Part shown: positions 1 to 13,289 of the stretch, in pieces
Numbering within the stretch: the first letter of the stretch is position 1
Layout: every line of letters starts with the position of its first letter
Assembly: GCA_024516035.1 (NCBI GenBank)
Contig: CM044960.1
Span: 19,794,668-19,858,667, forward strand
Reading direction: 5' to 3'
Length of the DNA: 64,000 nucleotides
Source of the DNA: Bactericera cockerelli
Taxonomy: Eukaryota > Arthropoda > Insecta > Hemiptera > Triozidae
The notes under the pieces: generated by a model
What the model saw: only the letters and a program-made list of their open reading frames with translations
Told to the model about the DNA's origin: nothing
Databases searched by the model: none
Program-made: the position numbers and the translations under genes

Positions 1-859
1 AACATTTCTACCCACAAGGTCTCATTAGAAATCAAACTCGCTATAGGAAATCAAAGTCAAGTTTTTGTTCTAGACACAATTGCAATTTTTCCTGTCCAGT
101 TGTCTGATTGAACTCATTACTTTCAATGTGAACATAATAAATCAAATAGTACGTCATAAAAGTACTTTCAAAGACCTTTACTAATTATTGTACAAGTACA
201 CATAAATATCGACCCTGCAGTTTAGTTGGACATAGTACATAGACCCTACACCCCAAATAAATGTCAGCTCTATTTATTTCTTAAATAATTAAATCTCCTT
301 ATCAATTAGGTACTTTTTTTTATAATGGCATAAAATACAGAAAAGCTTCAGATTTCTCTCTCTGGAATCAACTCGAAGTTCCCCCTAAATAGATAGATTA
401 CTATCCTGTTAGTTTTTGTTTTAAGTAACCTAACTAATAAGTGAATAGGTGACTGATTTACTTGATTTTCATGCCTCTTAAAATTATCCATTTAGTTCTA
501 ATAGTTGAGGAATGTTATTACAGTCCAATGTTTGAAAATGAGTTCACATCCAGACATCCTTCTCTTGTTTTCTTCGAGAATCGAAGTCAGATCCTTGGAC
601 TTCGTAGTTTGTGGTCAACCGCGATAAATTTTCCTTATTGGCGTTTTTCTAATTGATAGGTGTCTGTTTTGTATCAGTATTTCATATTGTGGTGACATGA
701 AGATGTCTGATCTAACCGCAGGAGATTCCAGGAAAAAAACTGTTGTAATTCAGAGTTCCTGGAACTTTTTTCAGAGTCCATCTCTGTTTCCTCAGATATG
801 AACCAAACTCGTAGATCAATCGATGTTTTATGAATTCATTTGTTAATAAAGTTGAAGTT

Positions 860-895
<36 letters not shown>

Positions 896-2079
896 TAGTG
901 GAAACACTTGATCTAGTTTTTCGTTTATTTTGGTTGTTCACCAACAATCTATTTGACTATTATATCATTATACAGTAAATAAAATGAAAATCACATGACG
1001 TAGCGGTGGTCTAGACGCTTAAAAGTTTTTGCAAGTATCTTGAGCTTTTTCTCCTTCTCCTTTCTCTCACCTCCTCCTTCTCCCCAACTCCTCCACTGCT
1101 AGTTCTCCTCCAGTGTTGATCTCGCCTTCTTATCGCTCGAATAAGATGCGCTTAATTATGAATAATCTAACAGTGTGCCCGTGTAGCTTTTACAATATGC
1201 TAAGCAAGACAGAGTGAGAGGGAAGAAGAATGGGGAACTGAGAGGGAGAGAGAGAAAGAGAGAGCTGTGAGTGGAAGAGCGCCCAGGAAGAAAATTTTCC
1301 ACCTCATTTACTTTTGATTTTTTTTTCTTTCTTGCCCTTTCTCTGGCGCGGAATGAAAATATTGGAAAAATCCGAGTTTATAAAAAAGTAAATTTTGTGC
1401 TAAAAAAGGGAGTATCATAGAGAGGAGGCACTGAAAAATAAAATAGAGAGAGAGAAACGCTCTTTTCAACAGGGGTGAGAAAGACAGAGGAGTGCCACTA
1501 AACGCGGGACTGAGAGAGAAGAGGAGAATGCTATTTATCATATGCCTTCAGGATTTTAGCGGGATAAAAAAGAGAAGTTTTCCGGAAGAAACCCCAGATT
1601 ACCTGGCGTGCCTCTCTCACTGGTAGGTGGTGGCGGGATGTCAATATCACACACGTCGCGTCATTTTCCCTCTCTCTCTATTTTCCAGTGATAAATCTCT
1701 TGTGGCTCACTACTCACTTGCAAATGCAAAATCATTTTCCGTTTGGGAAAATGTCAATTGAATAGTTCTCTTACTCTTTGCTATGCTCGTGCTGATACAA
1801 GCTAGTATGCACCTTCAGTGTACAAAAAAGCTAATTTCTCTATATTTCTGCAGCATGTCGGTTTACTTTTTCTGATTAGGACAGTCTGGTTGCAAGGTTA
1901 AACAAACTTACACATGATTACATGACGTATCTAACGGATTTGCTGCTAAGGCAAGCGTATGAAATACATGGCCCGATATGTATTTATTCATCATTCATAT
2001 ATTTACATTGTATGAATACAATAATTCTGTATATGTGAGTACTTGGAGTTTTTATTATATAAGGTTTATGACCTATTCC
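1..2079. other. Unannotated, probably intronic
   Basis: AT-rich sequence with one poly-T tract and a purine-rich patch (about 1205-1270). No gene, exon or named element could be supported. Confidence 0.5.
862..894. repeat. Poly-T tract, 33 nt
   Basis: Thirty-three consecutive T. It could be the tail of a minus-strand retroposon, but the sequence to its right shows no recognisable element. Confidence 0.95.
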
Positions 2080-2230
2080 GTGTGAGCTAGCCGAGGGAGA
2101 AACAATGAGAAGCAGGTCTGGTGTTCCAGATAGGGGAATAGAGGGTTCGACCCCGTCCTCAGCCCCTGATAGTTCGTTCGTCAGCTGCCATCGATCAGTT
2201 CCTGTCAAAACACCTGTACCTATCAACCCA
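2080..2230 (+). repeat. tRNA-derived SINE head (remnant)
   Basis: A-box-like TAGCCGAGGGAG at 2088-2099 and an exact B-box GGTTCGACCCC at 2144-2154. Cloverleaf pairing is poor. The body after 2160 is unassigned. Confidence 0.4.
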
Positions 2231-3219
2231 TGCTGTGGCCTTGATTCAACATTAATAATCTATCTGCGCTAGTAACGTTCATGAATAATTCTATCGTTTC
2301 ACAGCTACGTTTGGTTTTGAACAAAATCATTGTCGGATATTAACATTCATTTTCCTCGTGTTTGATATGCTCCCTGCTCCTGAGGGCGGGTCCTGCTAAT
2401 GTTCCCCAGGACACACAGCTACTTGGACTGGGAACAATAAAACGAAACAAAAGCCGAGGGATGCATAGCGGGAAACTTGCTAAGCGAGAGAGGAATAAAA
2501 CGCTGAAACAAAGGAAGGAAAAAAATCTTGAGGAAACTTGTAGCCAAAGTTTTGTCCTGGCATGACATTGTTGTGTAACTATTATTCTTTATTCAACAAC
2601 AAGAGAGCAGCAGCTCTAAATGTTAAATTGAAGATGAATTATTAAAAAATGCAAGCGTTATCTGTCCTTGTCACTCAGTCTTCTGTCTCTGTCGCCCTCG
2701 TCCTGTTTTATATCCTGCGACAGCACTACAGGGTGTACTGGGTGCTAATCTGTCTGACATCGCGAATTCCTCCTTCTTTGATTGAATTTGAACCTGGGAT
2801 TTTAAGAAATGAGTAGTTCCTTTCAGAGAATGCTATTACAGCACACATACTGTACAGAGGTGCTCTGCACGTTGCTACTCCGTAATGTGTTCACATTTAG
2901 ACATACAAGAGCTTTCAGTGAGAATGAGAAGAGAGAAACCTCACGTACCACCAAATGAAGCCACTCAGGGTCCTTGCAACGGAAAATTGTGCAGTGCATG
3001 TTCTATCGCTGCACATTTTTCCTTCCACAATGTGTCTCTTTCTCCTTTTATTTCGCTAGCTCTCCTATCCGAAACATTCTCACAAGAAAGCTACAGAAAG
3101 CGGGGTGTCCCATACACTAAAGAGAGTGAGCTAGCAGTTAAAACGATACTTGGGGGCTTCGTCTTGAACCATTTTTATTTCTCTCCACGCCTTTCCTCTT
3201 GGACTTTCCTCCATGTCTG

Positions 3220-3233
3220 CCCCCCCCCCCCCC
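3220..3233. repeat. Poly-C tract
   Basis: A run of 14 C inside a pyrimidine-rich block. A second run of about 18 C lies at 3416-3434. Confidence 0.95.
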
Positions 3234-3415
3234 TCTCTGTCTACCTCCTTTTATTTCGTCTCGACATCTCCCTCGAGGACTCTCCCCTCCCACCTCCCTC
3301 CCTCCCTATTTCACCTCCTCCGTGTTTTTCTCTCGGTCTCAATTACTTTATGATGGAGTCAAATATTGTCTCACAGAATGTAAACTACAAGACGTTGCTT
3401 GTTAAAATAATTACA

Positions 3416-3434
3416 CCCCCCCCCCCCCCCCCCC
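3416..3434. repeat. Poly-C tract
   Basis: About 18-19 consecutive C, the longer of two C-runs within 220 bp. Confidence 0.95.
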
Positions 3435-3662
3435 TTCTACTATCTCCCTATCTCTTTCGGTCGAGCACAACACAGTGGTCAACTACTGAGGGAGCGAGAG
3501 GTAGATAGAGATCATGGACAATGTGTGCAGAAATTTAACAATATTACTATCGTTAGAATGTCAGTAGTATTCCTGATATGTTAATTGGTCCTGTGGTTCC
3601 GTTTTCATCTTCTGCTCACCTTAGGGCGTGGCATTTTCCTAAATTTACTTCCATCCCTTCTC

Positions 3663-3790
3663 TGTGGGTGAGCGGTTGCGACGTTACCAAAAGTTCGGGA
3701 TCGATTCCTTGCAGGGAAAATCAACGCTTTTCGTCTTGGTTCCAAATAGACCATGTCTGTTGGTACGCGGTCGACATCCTACATACGGAC
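3663..3790 (+). repeat. tRNA-derived SINE head (remnant)
   Basis: TGGGTGAGCGGTTGC (A-box-like, from 3665) and GGATCGATTCC (B-box-like, near 3698-3708), followed by text with CTTGGTTCCAAATAGACC and GGTACGCGGTCGAC. No complete cloverleaf. Confidence 0.4.
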
Positions 3791-4297
3791 ATACCTCACT
3801 TGTATTGTAAGCTTATTTTAATATCGTGCAGTAGGAAATTCCTCTCTTCTGGGCAATTTTGAGATTACAATTTCAACATTTTGTGACCTCTGGATTGCCA
3901 TTCAGCTACCACAAGCCTGTCTATGTCTAGACAGACACAGGCAAGAGCAAGTTACGTAATGCCTAATGCCTCCTTAAGCTGTCTAGAATACGATTCGTGG
4001 ACTCTGCTAGATTCAATATAGGCACTATCAGAGGAGTCAGATGAATAGACTCGACATAGATCCTTCATCAACACGCGAACATAATTATTTAATTACCACT
4101 GCCATATTCTACAACTAGTCACACGGTGGCCCAAAAGCAGCGTCTCAATGGGAGCCTGGTGTCCACAGTTGATTCGTTCTACTTGTATAACCTAATTTAT
4201 AGGACACATGGTTCTGAACACTATAATTTGGAAGTTGATCTGAATTAATTTGTTTGGCCCACAGGAAATTGGCGCGAAACATGAATACAGAACACGC

Positions 4298-4298
<1 letters not shown>

Positions 4299-4351
<53 letters not shown>
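4299..4351. repeat. (GA)n microsatellite
   Basis: Uninterrupted GA dinucleotides for about 52 bp. Confidence 0.98.
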
Positions 4352-4354
<3 letters not shown>

Positions 4355-4756
4355 GTCATGTCAGCAGAATCGAGTTCCTTGACTTCCGGCGGTATTTGCA
4401 CAGCCATGACCTTGACTTCCAATACGAAGGTCGGGGTTCTTCTATAGCTAATAGCTATATTAGTCCGATACCATCAGATGCTGTAACACATGTAATTTCT
4501 GATGTAAAACATCGTATCGTGTGTGTGATCTACCTCTGTTATTATGTGTGAAATATTGACCCCGTAGCTATACCAGAACCAAATTATACATCGTGCAGCC
4601 GCCTCTCACTTTTATTCCTGGCAAGTTTAAACCAGACGAGGTTTTCATGACCGGTTTCCTTCAGCTCATTGATTGACCACCAGATTAGATCCTCAAGTTC
4701 TGGAGAAGTTATTCCCAGGGCGCCGGTAACTGCGATTCTTGTTTTATTTTTAAGTG

Positions 4757-4940
4757 TAGGTTCTCTGGTGCTGGGGTTGTGGGTGTGTGTAGGTTCTCTG
4801 GTGCTTGGGTTGTGGGTGTGAGCATGCGTTCTGGTGCTTGGGTTGTGAGTGTGTGTGTGGGTTCTGGTGCTGGGGTTGTGAGTGTGTGTGGGTTCTGGTG
4901 CTGGGTTTGTGAGTGTGTGTGGGTTCTGGTGCTGGGGTTC
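4757..4940. repeat. About 30-bp minisatellite
   Basis: Repeats of GGTTCTGGTGCTGGGGTTGT followed by GAGTGTGTGTG, 5-6 units, G/T-rich on the plus strand. The left units vary (GGTTCTCTGGTGCTTGGG). Confidence 0.88.
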
Positions 4941-7600
4941 TGAGAATACGTTGCAAGGTGCTTCTTCCTAGTCTGATCTTATGATGCAGTTGGACACAGT
5001 TGTTTTACTACAAATTGTATCTCGGAAACTGTCACTTGTAGTTTAAAAGGTATTTTGATCGTGGTAGAATATAAGAAATATATATCTAACCTTGCTAGCA
5101 TAATATGAGTTGAGTAAGCCATATTCTTCTCTTCTACGCTTTTCTATTTTATTCCACATCTAGCAAAGCCTCCCATATCATGTCAAGCTAATATTATTAT
5201 ATTGCGGTCACCATACAAACTGCATGTTCCGTGGCGATACACAGGACGAAGGGAGATTTGCAACTTGATATGACAAGCTTTATTGTATTATTTTCATCCA
5301 GCAAAAACTAATGCATGTCACATTATACAGTTTGCATTAATGCAAATAGAATACGGAGTATGAACCCGGGTGGAGCCGACGAGAGGTTCAAGCTCTGAAG
5401 ATATAGTTATATAAATACATAATTATATATGTAGTACCTCTCCAAGTGAACTCAGTTGTGACTTTACGTCAGCCTGTCAGTAGCTTGGGCATTCTATGAA
5501 AAACGCAGTGAATAGGAACCGTCCTCTAAAAGAATGAACTGTCAGATTTGTGAACTAGGTATATTACACAGGTTCAATCTTTTGTTTAGACCCCACCAAT
5601 TTTGAGTAAGCATTTTAACTTAAATTATCTAAATATGGAATATAGAACCGTTTATTTGTAACTCGTTTTATTAAAAAATTGTCTCATACAGTCTTTTCAA
5701 AAGAGAAGATCCAAGAATATTTTGTTTACACACTATACAGCGATGTACATGATCTACCGATGGAATGGATAGCAGCGTCAGTGCAGCCACTCATTGTACC
5801 CCCCAGTATGGGAATTAACATTTTGATTGTTAATACGGTGGACGGTGCGCCGGCCAAATGTCCCCATGATGCAATGTGCATATCTCCTGGATAATATTAT
5901 TCTGAAGGGAAACAAAATGTGGTCAAATAATCTCACCATGAATATGTCTCATTATGTCATTCATTCAATTTTATGTTTCTGATACATTGTATGATGCTCC
6001 TCTACGTTCCGCGCCCGTTAGGAAATTCCACAATAAGATAGATAGGAATATAGATGTGTTTGTTTCACATTATAATGGTCATCATTACGCTTATCAAATG
6101 GGACTTGTGTGACCTTTCCGATTCTATCATAACATTCATAATGTATGCCATAATGCCATCGATGAGCCTGAACGAATCAGCGGATAGCTGAAACGACGGC
6201 ATTAAAAGACTGATACTACTGAGAAGTTTGTTCTTGCTGATTATTTGCTTTATGATTATTTATTTTGCTGTTTCGATTCAGCATCTATGTATTTGATATT
6301 AAGAGAGAACATGCACAGGAAATATCACCATGTATTGTAAAATACTATCTGACTCTGATTGAGAACACATCGTCTAGCTTGAGATTCACCAGTGTTTATA
6401 AGTTTATGACGAGTGAGATAATTATCTAAAGTGCTTTACTGATAATGACATGTGTATATTTCCAATGGGATGAAGAGGAAAGCAAGATAGCTGATATTGC
6501 CATTTGCAGGATCTGTAATGTCTTCTGTGTTTTCAGATAATCCAATGGGTTGATTATGGCTGTTCTACGTTATTGCTTTTTACGCAAATGTCCTATTTAA
6601 ATTTATAATGTGGAAGGTTCTGGTTATTTCAGCTCTTGTAGAACTAATCTACTGATTGCTTAAAAATCATGGTATTCATGGTTATATGAAAATATTAACT
6701 TTTGCATTAGTTCTGAAGTTGACCTCCTGAAGCAACAGTTTATTTGTAAATTAAACTTGATGGTCAGATATATTAAATTAAGTAACACTGTCCTGGGTCT
6801 TAATAATAATCACTAACTCCCATTGATCTGTCCCCATTCCCAATTTGTGGGATTCAAGATCTGTTGCATTAGAGTTGTTAACTAAAAAACTAAAGAACTC
6901 ATATCATTCGTGTTTCAATTCATATGGTATCAGCTACATTAATGCAAATTGGTGTAACATGGAACTAGTCAGCGCTCTGGAGTTGATTTGCTGGGGTCTA
7001 CATTCTGACTTTAACTTACTATGAAAAAAAAAAATAACTCTCTAATTTACAAATACGATTGATGTTAATATAATACTAGATTGACATAGAATTATCAACG
7101 TTTCTGGAAGAATATTATAGTGAAAACCTCATTTAAAAGTCTTCTCTTCTCTGTCAATGTGTTCAAACATGTTTATGTATCGCCATTCAATACCCACAGA
7201 CACGAGGAGACTGGTTTCAAATATTATAAGAAACCATGTTCTTGTTGTATTAGAACATACGAAATGGCTTCATTTTGGCAATGACCTTTCCTTGCCAAGG
7301 CCATACGGTTTGCGTGCAGAATTTTTTTGCGAATACTCGTCATGTCAGATCTCTTCTTCCTCACATCCGGTATTTAGGTTCAGTGATAGTTGGTTTCCTG
7401 TTCAAGTTCGGTATTGGTTTCCTGAATGTCTGCAACTTATGCTTCTCTAATAATTAGTGCCGGTGCAGTGTGGCCAATATGAATACTACATATTACTTTG
7501 GTAATATTATTATTTTTTAGTAATATTATCTGGGAGAATAAGTCACCTATAAGATATTATTGGTGTATTATTTTCTGTAATACATCTTAATACTATTTTT

Positions 7601-7744
7601 ACTTTCCTTATCTATAATAAGGAAAGTATTGTATTCGTCGAAAATTTGACCTACCCAGTTTTTTCACATTTCTGGACGAATCATAGCCTCAGGATACCAA
7701 AAAAGTTGTTTTCAGCCATTGGTCCGTGCGTCTGTCTGTCTGTC

Positions 7745-7775
<31 letters not shown>

Positions 7776-8236
7776 AAACAGGATATCTCGAGAACGGTAA
7801 GAGCTAGAGACTTGAAATTTTGTATGGTAATTCATTTTATACACCAGACAAACCATGAAACTTTTGGTTGAAATCGGCCGCATTCTGCGGCCGCAGGGCC
7901 GCAAATATTAGCCGCAAGCGCCGCTTCTTTAAATTGGTTAAAGATGCAAAAAAAGTTAGAGAACAACATTTTCTCGGATTAAAAAAATAATAGGGGTCTA
8001 TTCTCATCATTTTTTTGATATCTTGAACTTTTTGGAACCCGGCCTCAATTTACCGGTATTTTGGGGGGACCCGCTAGGACTAACTTTTTTATTATTTACC
8101 CCAGATGGGGGTTGCGACATATCAAATCCAATGATTTTAAGGTGCTGATTACGAATTTGGCACTGATTTTGAACTATCCGTTACCGTTGAGTCACCAGTG
8201 GCGGAATTCGACTTCTTTTTGGGGGATAAGGAAAGT
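7601..8236 (+). repeat. Dispersed repeat with palindromic head and CTGT/TG microsatellite
   Basis: It begins with a short palindrome (ACTTTCCTTAT ... ATAAGGAAAGT, 7601-7628) and ends with ATAAGGAAAGT (8226-8236), the complement of the head. Internal landmarks are TTTCTGGACG, (CTGT)n(TG)n at 7731-7775, ATATCTCGAGAACGGT and GAAATTTTGTA. The same landmarks appear in the same order, diverged and reversed, at 60770-61207. No coding capacity. Similar repeats are common in hemipteran genomes as far as I recall. Confidence 0.65.
7731..7775. repeat. (CTGT)n/(TG)n microsatellite
   Basis: CTGT units grade into TG dinucleotides. It lies within the repeat at 7601-8236 and is part of that family. Confidence 0.95.
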
Positions 8237-8281
8237 CGTGTGATGTTTACACCAGATTTTTTCATACAAACAATCGAAAGT

Positions 8282-8319
8282 CTAATATGTTGTTTCTTCT
8301 CTTATGTTTTCAGGTAAGA
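8282..8319 (+). promoter_or_regulatory. Candidate recursive splice site (ratchet point) 1
   Basis: CTAAT at 8282-8286, a pyrimidine tract (TGTTTCTTCTCTTATGTTTT), then CAG at 8311-8313 followed directly by GTAAGA at 8314-8319. A full 3' splice site abuts a near-consensus 5' splice site with no exon between. The presumed branch A (8285) is 28 nt before the end of the AG. In Drosophila this arrangement defines ratchet points inside long introns. It is the strongest of the four because its donor half is GTAAGA. Confidence 0.6.
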
Positions 8320-9212
8320 ATGATTTAAAATCAGGACAGTCAACAGAAAATGCAGTAATTTAGTAAGTACAATTAGTTTTTTAGGTAAAAATATAAACTA
8401 TTATGTTTTGCAAGAACGTTTTAGTTTTCAATCATTATTCAATAGTGTACATTTTGTTTGGAAAACTTAAAGTAGTGTATAAAGAATGAAAATTAAGAAA
8501 ATGCAATACTGATGTCTAGACCAGTTGACTCTTTTAACATAGGCTCATGTTAGGAGATTAGAAAACTATGATATTGACAAAAAGAAAAAAATAATAATGT
8601 GGAAAAATCTAAGGAAAAGTTAACAATACTGTACAGACATCGTCTCATTAGAAAGGACAATCCTTAAAGATTGAAATGAAGATAAGCAAATGATAGTAGA
8701 AAGAAAAAGAGAAACAATGAGCTTTAGCAAAATTGCGAAAACTTTTTTAGCTAAATGAGATGAAAACAAGAAAGACCCTTACAGCTTACAGTATGTCTTT
8801 CTCTAGTTGTCGTTGGCATTTTTCTTCGTTTTTGTTAAAGCTGACATCGATCCTGTGTGGTCATGATATTTATTTATTGTCGTCTATATCCAGCAAATCA
8901 CTGTCTTCGACTTTTGCGTCGATTTTGGACGTTTTCCACGATGAAGACAGAAAAGAATTTGTTTGCTCTACCCACATTCCTTTTGTTCGTCTCACTGACG
9001 TCTTTCTCCTTGGTTTGTTTTCCTTTCTTTCCTCGCTCTACTTCACTTTCTCGTTCAATTCTCTTTGCATTTTTTTCATTTCCCTTCCCCTTCCCCTTAC
9101 ATATTGTACTCAATTCGGTGACATGTTTTGTTGACATTCCAAATTGTATCGAGTTTCTCCTCTTCCCCGGGTCCTCCTCTCTCTCTCTCTCTTTCTCTCT
9201 CCCTCCCTCTCT

Positions 9213-9275
<63 letters not shown>

Positions 9276-11399
9276 CCTCTCTCTCTCTCTCTCTCCCCCA
9301 CGATGTATATATTTCCAAAGGAAACCCTGTACTTTTATTCTTATTGTATGTTCAGTGTTCACCTCCCCAGCTCTCTCACTCTTTTGCTTTATTCCCTCAA
9401 ACTTTTCTCTTTCTCTTCTTACATTTTAATGAAGTCATCAATAGTGAAAAGCCATTTCTGAAGAGTGTTTTTCGTATTATTGAACTGTCACATATCTCTT
9501 CACTTGCTTCCGTTCTTTCCATTCGCTCTATTATTCGATTTTCTTTGTATGCCCTTTTCCTTATTTACTCATCACAGTTCATTATGTGGCTCCTGTTTTT
9601 TCTCTATGCTTACATAACACGTCACAGGAGAAAAATTTCGTGATAAGGAGCTAGAAAGTATTATGTTTCTGATCTTCAGTAACTTTTCTTAAATATATAA
9701 ATTCGTATTTTTTTTTAAATATTTTCAATTATGTTTTTGGACTTCAGTGCTACTTTAGGATATCAAAAGGATGAATTGTGAAAGCATTAAAATGATCAAT
9801 ATTTAACTCGTAAACTATTAGAAGAAAAACTTTCTTAAATTTCGCCCGGTTCAGAGACACTGATGATATCAGCACTGAACTTTGTGCTTTTATTAGTTTA
9901 ACATAATGAGAAGCTTAATGAACTCCTAATCATCATGTCATGGCGATAGAAATCCCATAAGTGTAACTTTTCTTTAGTGTATGAGTAAAATAAAACCACT
10001 GATAAAAAAGCAAATTACTCTTAAAAGCTTTAATTTAATCTGCTTTAACGTAATTACCTCTTTGTTTTAGTTCTGATTTTCTTCCGCGATTAGAAAAGTT
10101 TATCGCGATGTGTGCGAAAACTTTGTTCTAATAATCCTCTCAAACAAGTCAAACGCTTGAAGCATATCCGTGCAGGGGTTTTATATCTAGTTCGAACAAA
10201 ACTTTCATGGCGCAACTTTTATATCTTTGTTTCAAAGACTTCATGTTTACCGGTGTGAAACCTTTCTAGTGCTTCCTGCAGCATCTCCCCAACTATATAC
10301 TACTGACGGGGGACATCCTCAGGAACCCTTGTGGTTCATGCTCTTAATTTAACTAGATAATAAAATTATTATTAATTTACCAAGAGTAAACTTTTTGTGT
10401 ATATTTAAGAGCTCAATAACAATGCGAAGTTAAGGAATTCTCTATTACGAAATCCTAGGTTTTGAATGTATGATATACAGTGGTTATACTGCTGTGTTGT
10501 AATGTATCATATTTGTATCATACTGTGCAACAAACACAGGAAAAATAGATTCTTTAATAGGTGATTATTTCCATTTACAATCCTGTCAAATTTAAAATCA
10601 ATCATTAGTAGAACAGAAATTTTAATTCCCTGCCTAGAAATGTTAATCCTGCTTCTTCCTATTTATGGAATTAGGATTGCATGAGATAACTATTAACTAT
10701 TGGAGGCGCAATCTCAAGTAGTGTACTGGGTACCTTTATTGTCTACATGAGCTTTCAGTTCTTATTTTATTAAATGAGGAAGGATTTTTATATAGTACTT
10801 GTATGGCTTTTATATACCATATTTATCACTCAAATTTATGGTACACTTTAAGGAGTTTGCTTTCACCTCCCTCCTCCTTTCCTCTCATCCTCTATTGAAC
10901 AGAACCAACAAATTCAACACCTTAAATACTTGATGCATTCATTTTACAAAGAGCACGTTTCATCCACCCAGTATTAGTTGTGGTCCTGGTACAAGATTAG
11001 AGATCCAGATATCAATCTAATGGGATTACGAAGAGAACAAAGAACTCTGAAGAGTCCCACGCAATAGCATTCCGATCCGAAGTAGATCATAACACACTCG
11101 CTCACTCGGGTTGTTGTAATCAATTAGAATACAAGATCCTGGTGCATTCTATCATGGGCTCTGTTCCTTGACAAGATTATCAAGAGTGATTTGTTCCTTG
11201 TTGAGTGCATGGAGTAAATTGATCTTCAGTCAATTAATTATAGTTGCGCCTTGGAATAATACACCATAGTTAAAAAACCCTTGGGTCCTGGACATCTCCC
11301 ATAGCTGAGACTTACCACCGACCCCAAGCAGGGTAAAAGATGCAATTTCTGATAATGTGTTAACTTAAAGGTTTGTTGATGTCTGGAACTTAGAATTCG
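8320..11399. other. Unannotated, probably intronic
   Basis: Contains the TC microsatellite and its pyrimidine-rich surroundings (about 8980-9430). Nothing else recognised. Confidence 0.5.
9172..9297. repeat. (TC)n microsatellite with CCCT interruptions
   Basis: About 125 bp of TC repeats broken by TTTC and CCTCCC units. Several long frames across it are artefacts of this tract. Confidence 0.97.
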
Positions 11400-12232
11400 A
11401 ATTGATAGTAAATGTTCACAGTGGCTCACAGTTATACCGACAGTAGCTGATAAAACTGATCTTTCTGCTGAACAGTTCAGAGATGGTCTTGCCATACGTT
11501 ACGGTTATGAACCATGCAATTTGCCTTTGGAATGTGATGGATGTGGAGAACGTGGTTTTAACCTAAATCACGCCCTCAACTGCAAAAAAGGAGGATTGGT
11601 TAAACAAGGCCATGACCATCACAGAGATGATGTCAAAGATTGGGCAGAATTGGCATGGGGTCCTGCAACTTGTGAGCCTCTTATGAAAGAAGCAAATGGT
11701 GAAAATCCAGCTTTAGTTGGTGATTTGTTGTTGAATGGAGTTTGGGAACCAGCAAGACGAGCGTTTGTTTTTTGATGTTCGCATTGTTAATGCTGACGCT
11801 TCGTCTTATGGGACCCGAACTTGGTGTAGTATTGCACAAACTCATGCCAGAGAAAAGCACACAAAATATGACCAAGCTGCCGAAGATCTGCGAGCCTCAT
11901 TTACACCGATGATTGTATCTTGCAATGGAGCATTAGGTGCTGAATACAACAGCTTCATTCAACACACAGCAAGAAAACTTAGTGAAAAATGGAAGAAAAG
12001 CTATTCACATGTGCTATGTTGGATCAAAGTGAAAATACAAATTTCGATAGTGAGAGCAGTATCCATGAGAGTGAGAGGAGCGAGACGGAGGATCAGAGGG
12101 ATTGAATGTGAAGATGGTGCAGGAATGGGACGAGTAGAAGAATGATACATTAATGTTTAACTTTTGTATTTATAAAAAAGAATATAATAAAAATATTTAA
12201 AGTTTTGAAAAAAAAAAAAAAAAAAAAAAAAA
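11400..12232 (+). mobile_element. 5'-truncated LINE (non-LTR retrotransposon) end with poly-A tail
   Basis: Coding similarity to the extreme C-terminus of a LINE polyprotein, followed by a short 3' UTR with ATAAAA-type signals and a 25-nt poly-A (12208-12232). Everything upstream of the C-terminal domain, including reverse transcriptase and endonuclease, is absent, as expected for 5' truncation. The left boundary is approximate because coding resemblance fades near 11410. The clade is not assigned. No target duplication was identified with confidence. Confidence 0.72.
11410..12145 (+). pseudogene. LINE polyprotein C-terminal fragment, one frameshift
   Basis: The first frame reads on from WLTVIPT and [15 protein letters not shown] into [20 protein letters not shown] and [20 protein letters not shown]. 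This is the Cys/His-rich domain found after reverse transcriptase in several invertebrate LINE families. That frame stops at 11775. The +1 frame then continues with [15 protein letters not shown] to the stop at 12145, containing [14 protein letters not shown] and [16 protein letters not shown], as in intact relatives. The switch lies in a T-run near 11765-11775 and is best explained by a single-base indel. The fragment has no start codon of its own and is not expected to be functional. It could be mistaken for two small genes. Confidence 0.75.
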
Positions 12233-13289
12233 TACTGATATCCTCTGACAACTTCATTTGATTTGTGACCTGGGTTCGAATCTCAAACGGATAGATTTTT
12301 TTACTCTGTACTTTAGATCTCCGCGAGGTCAACTCATTTAACGTACCTATTATGTTCTATGCTTTGGTATTTTCTATCTATCTTTCTGAATTTCTTTTGA
12401 GAAAATGTCCCATCCTACATTTGCTATTTACTCGGAAAAAGCAGCATGGCTTCAATAGCTTGCGAAAACAAATTTCACACACATGAATGCCAACAAGAGA
12501 AATTTCACGTACCTGCATCAAGGTTACTACTCTACACGTAGGTTTACTGGTTGAAATGGATAATTTTCTTACTTTTCTTTTTCGAGAAAATACCAAAAGT
12601 GACGTTATCATAACAAATTCAGTAGGGAACGTGGTGTTTAGCCCGGACATTTTTCAAGTATCATCAAAATAGGTAGAAATGTTTTACATAATAGATTCCT
12701 ATTTGTTATTGTACATTAGAAACATGAAACAATAAGTCTGACTGTCTAGAGGGCATACCTTATTCTGTTCATGAACCTTGATGCGATTTACCTGGAAAAA
12801 TCACCTAGAAAGTAAATGCGTGGTTGAAAATGAAAAAAGTTTGAATGGACCCCCGTGGGGAAGTAAATGAAGGAGATAATTGGGAACGAACGAGAAACCT
12901 GAAAAATAAAAACTGAGATAGAGGTAGGAGGTATAAATAATAAGACAACACACGCATGTTTCCAGAAATAAAATAATCATTTCATATTCCTGATACTGGT
13001 CTACTGGGAAATTTGCAGGAGATGGAGGCAAGAGGAGGAACATCCTGGAATAATGGATGTTGGAGTCCTGATACAATTAACCTGAGTATCTGATGTGCTC
13101 TTCCATACGGATCACCGAATTTCCCCGTGGGAAGCGCAAGACGTCTTCGCAGTAATAGAGATAAATTGGAATGAGAAGTAAACCTGGACAATATGCTGTT
13201 CTTAGAATGGGATTCAGTAATGTAGGAGCTTGAACTTGGGAGAAAAACAATGAGATTTGTTGAAATCCAAAACACAGAGGGAAGAAGTA

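Larger units (their letters stand above)
2231..7600. other. Unannotated, probably intronic, apart from tandem repeats and a SINE head
   Basis: Holds the poly-C runs, GA repeat, 30-bp minisatellite and one tRNA-like head listed separately. The 207-codon frame at 2885-3508 is low complexity driven by C/T tracts and is not supported as a gene. From 4945 to 7600 I see only unique-looking AT-rich DNA. Confidence 0.5.

Noticed and set aside
2885..3508. 207-codon open frame on the plus strand
   Set aside because: Its length comes from stop-poor C/T tracts including two poly-C runs. There is no domain, no steady codon bias and no splice or promoter context.
8376..8395. AG|GTAAAA after a T-run near 8383-8384
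   Set aside because: No branch-like CTAAT at 26-29 nt, and it sits only 70 bp from the much stronger site at 8313.
8760..9643. Several overlapping frames of 73-190 codons on both strands
   Set aside because: They exist only because a TC repeat lacks stop codons. The proteins are Ser-Leu or Arg-Glu runs.
12255..12285. GGGTTCGAATC B-box-like word after the LINE tail
   Set aside because: No A-box or stem pairing around it. A single 11-mer is not enough.
12785..12800. Minus-strand AG|GTAAAT candidate ratchet site
   Set aside because: A short T-run is present but no CTAAT in the expected place. Kept only as a background example.
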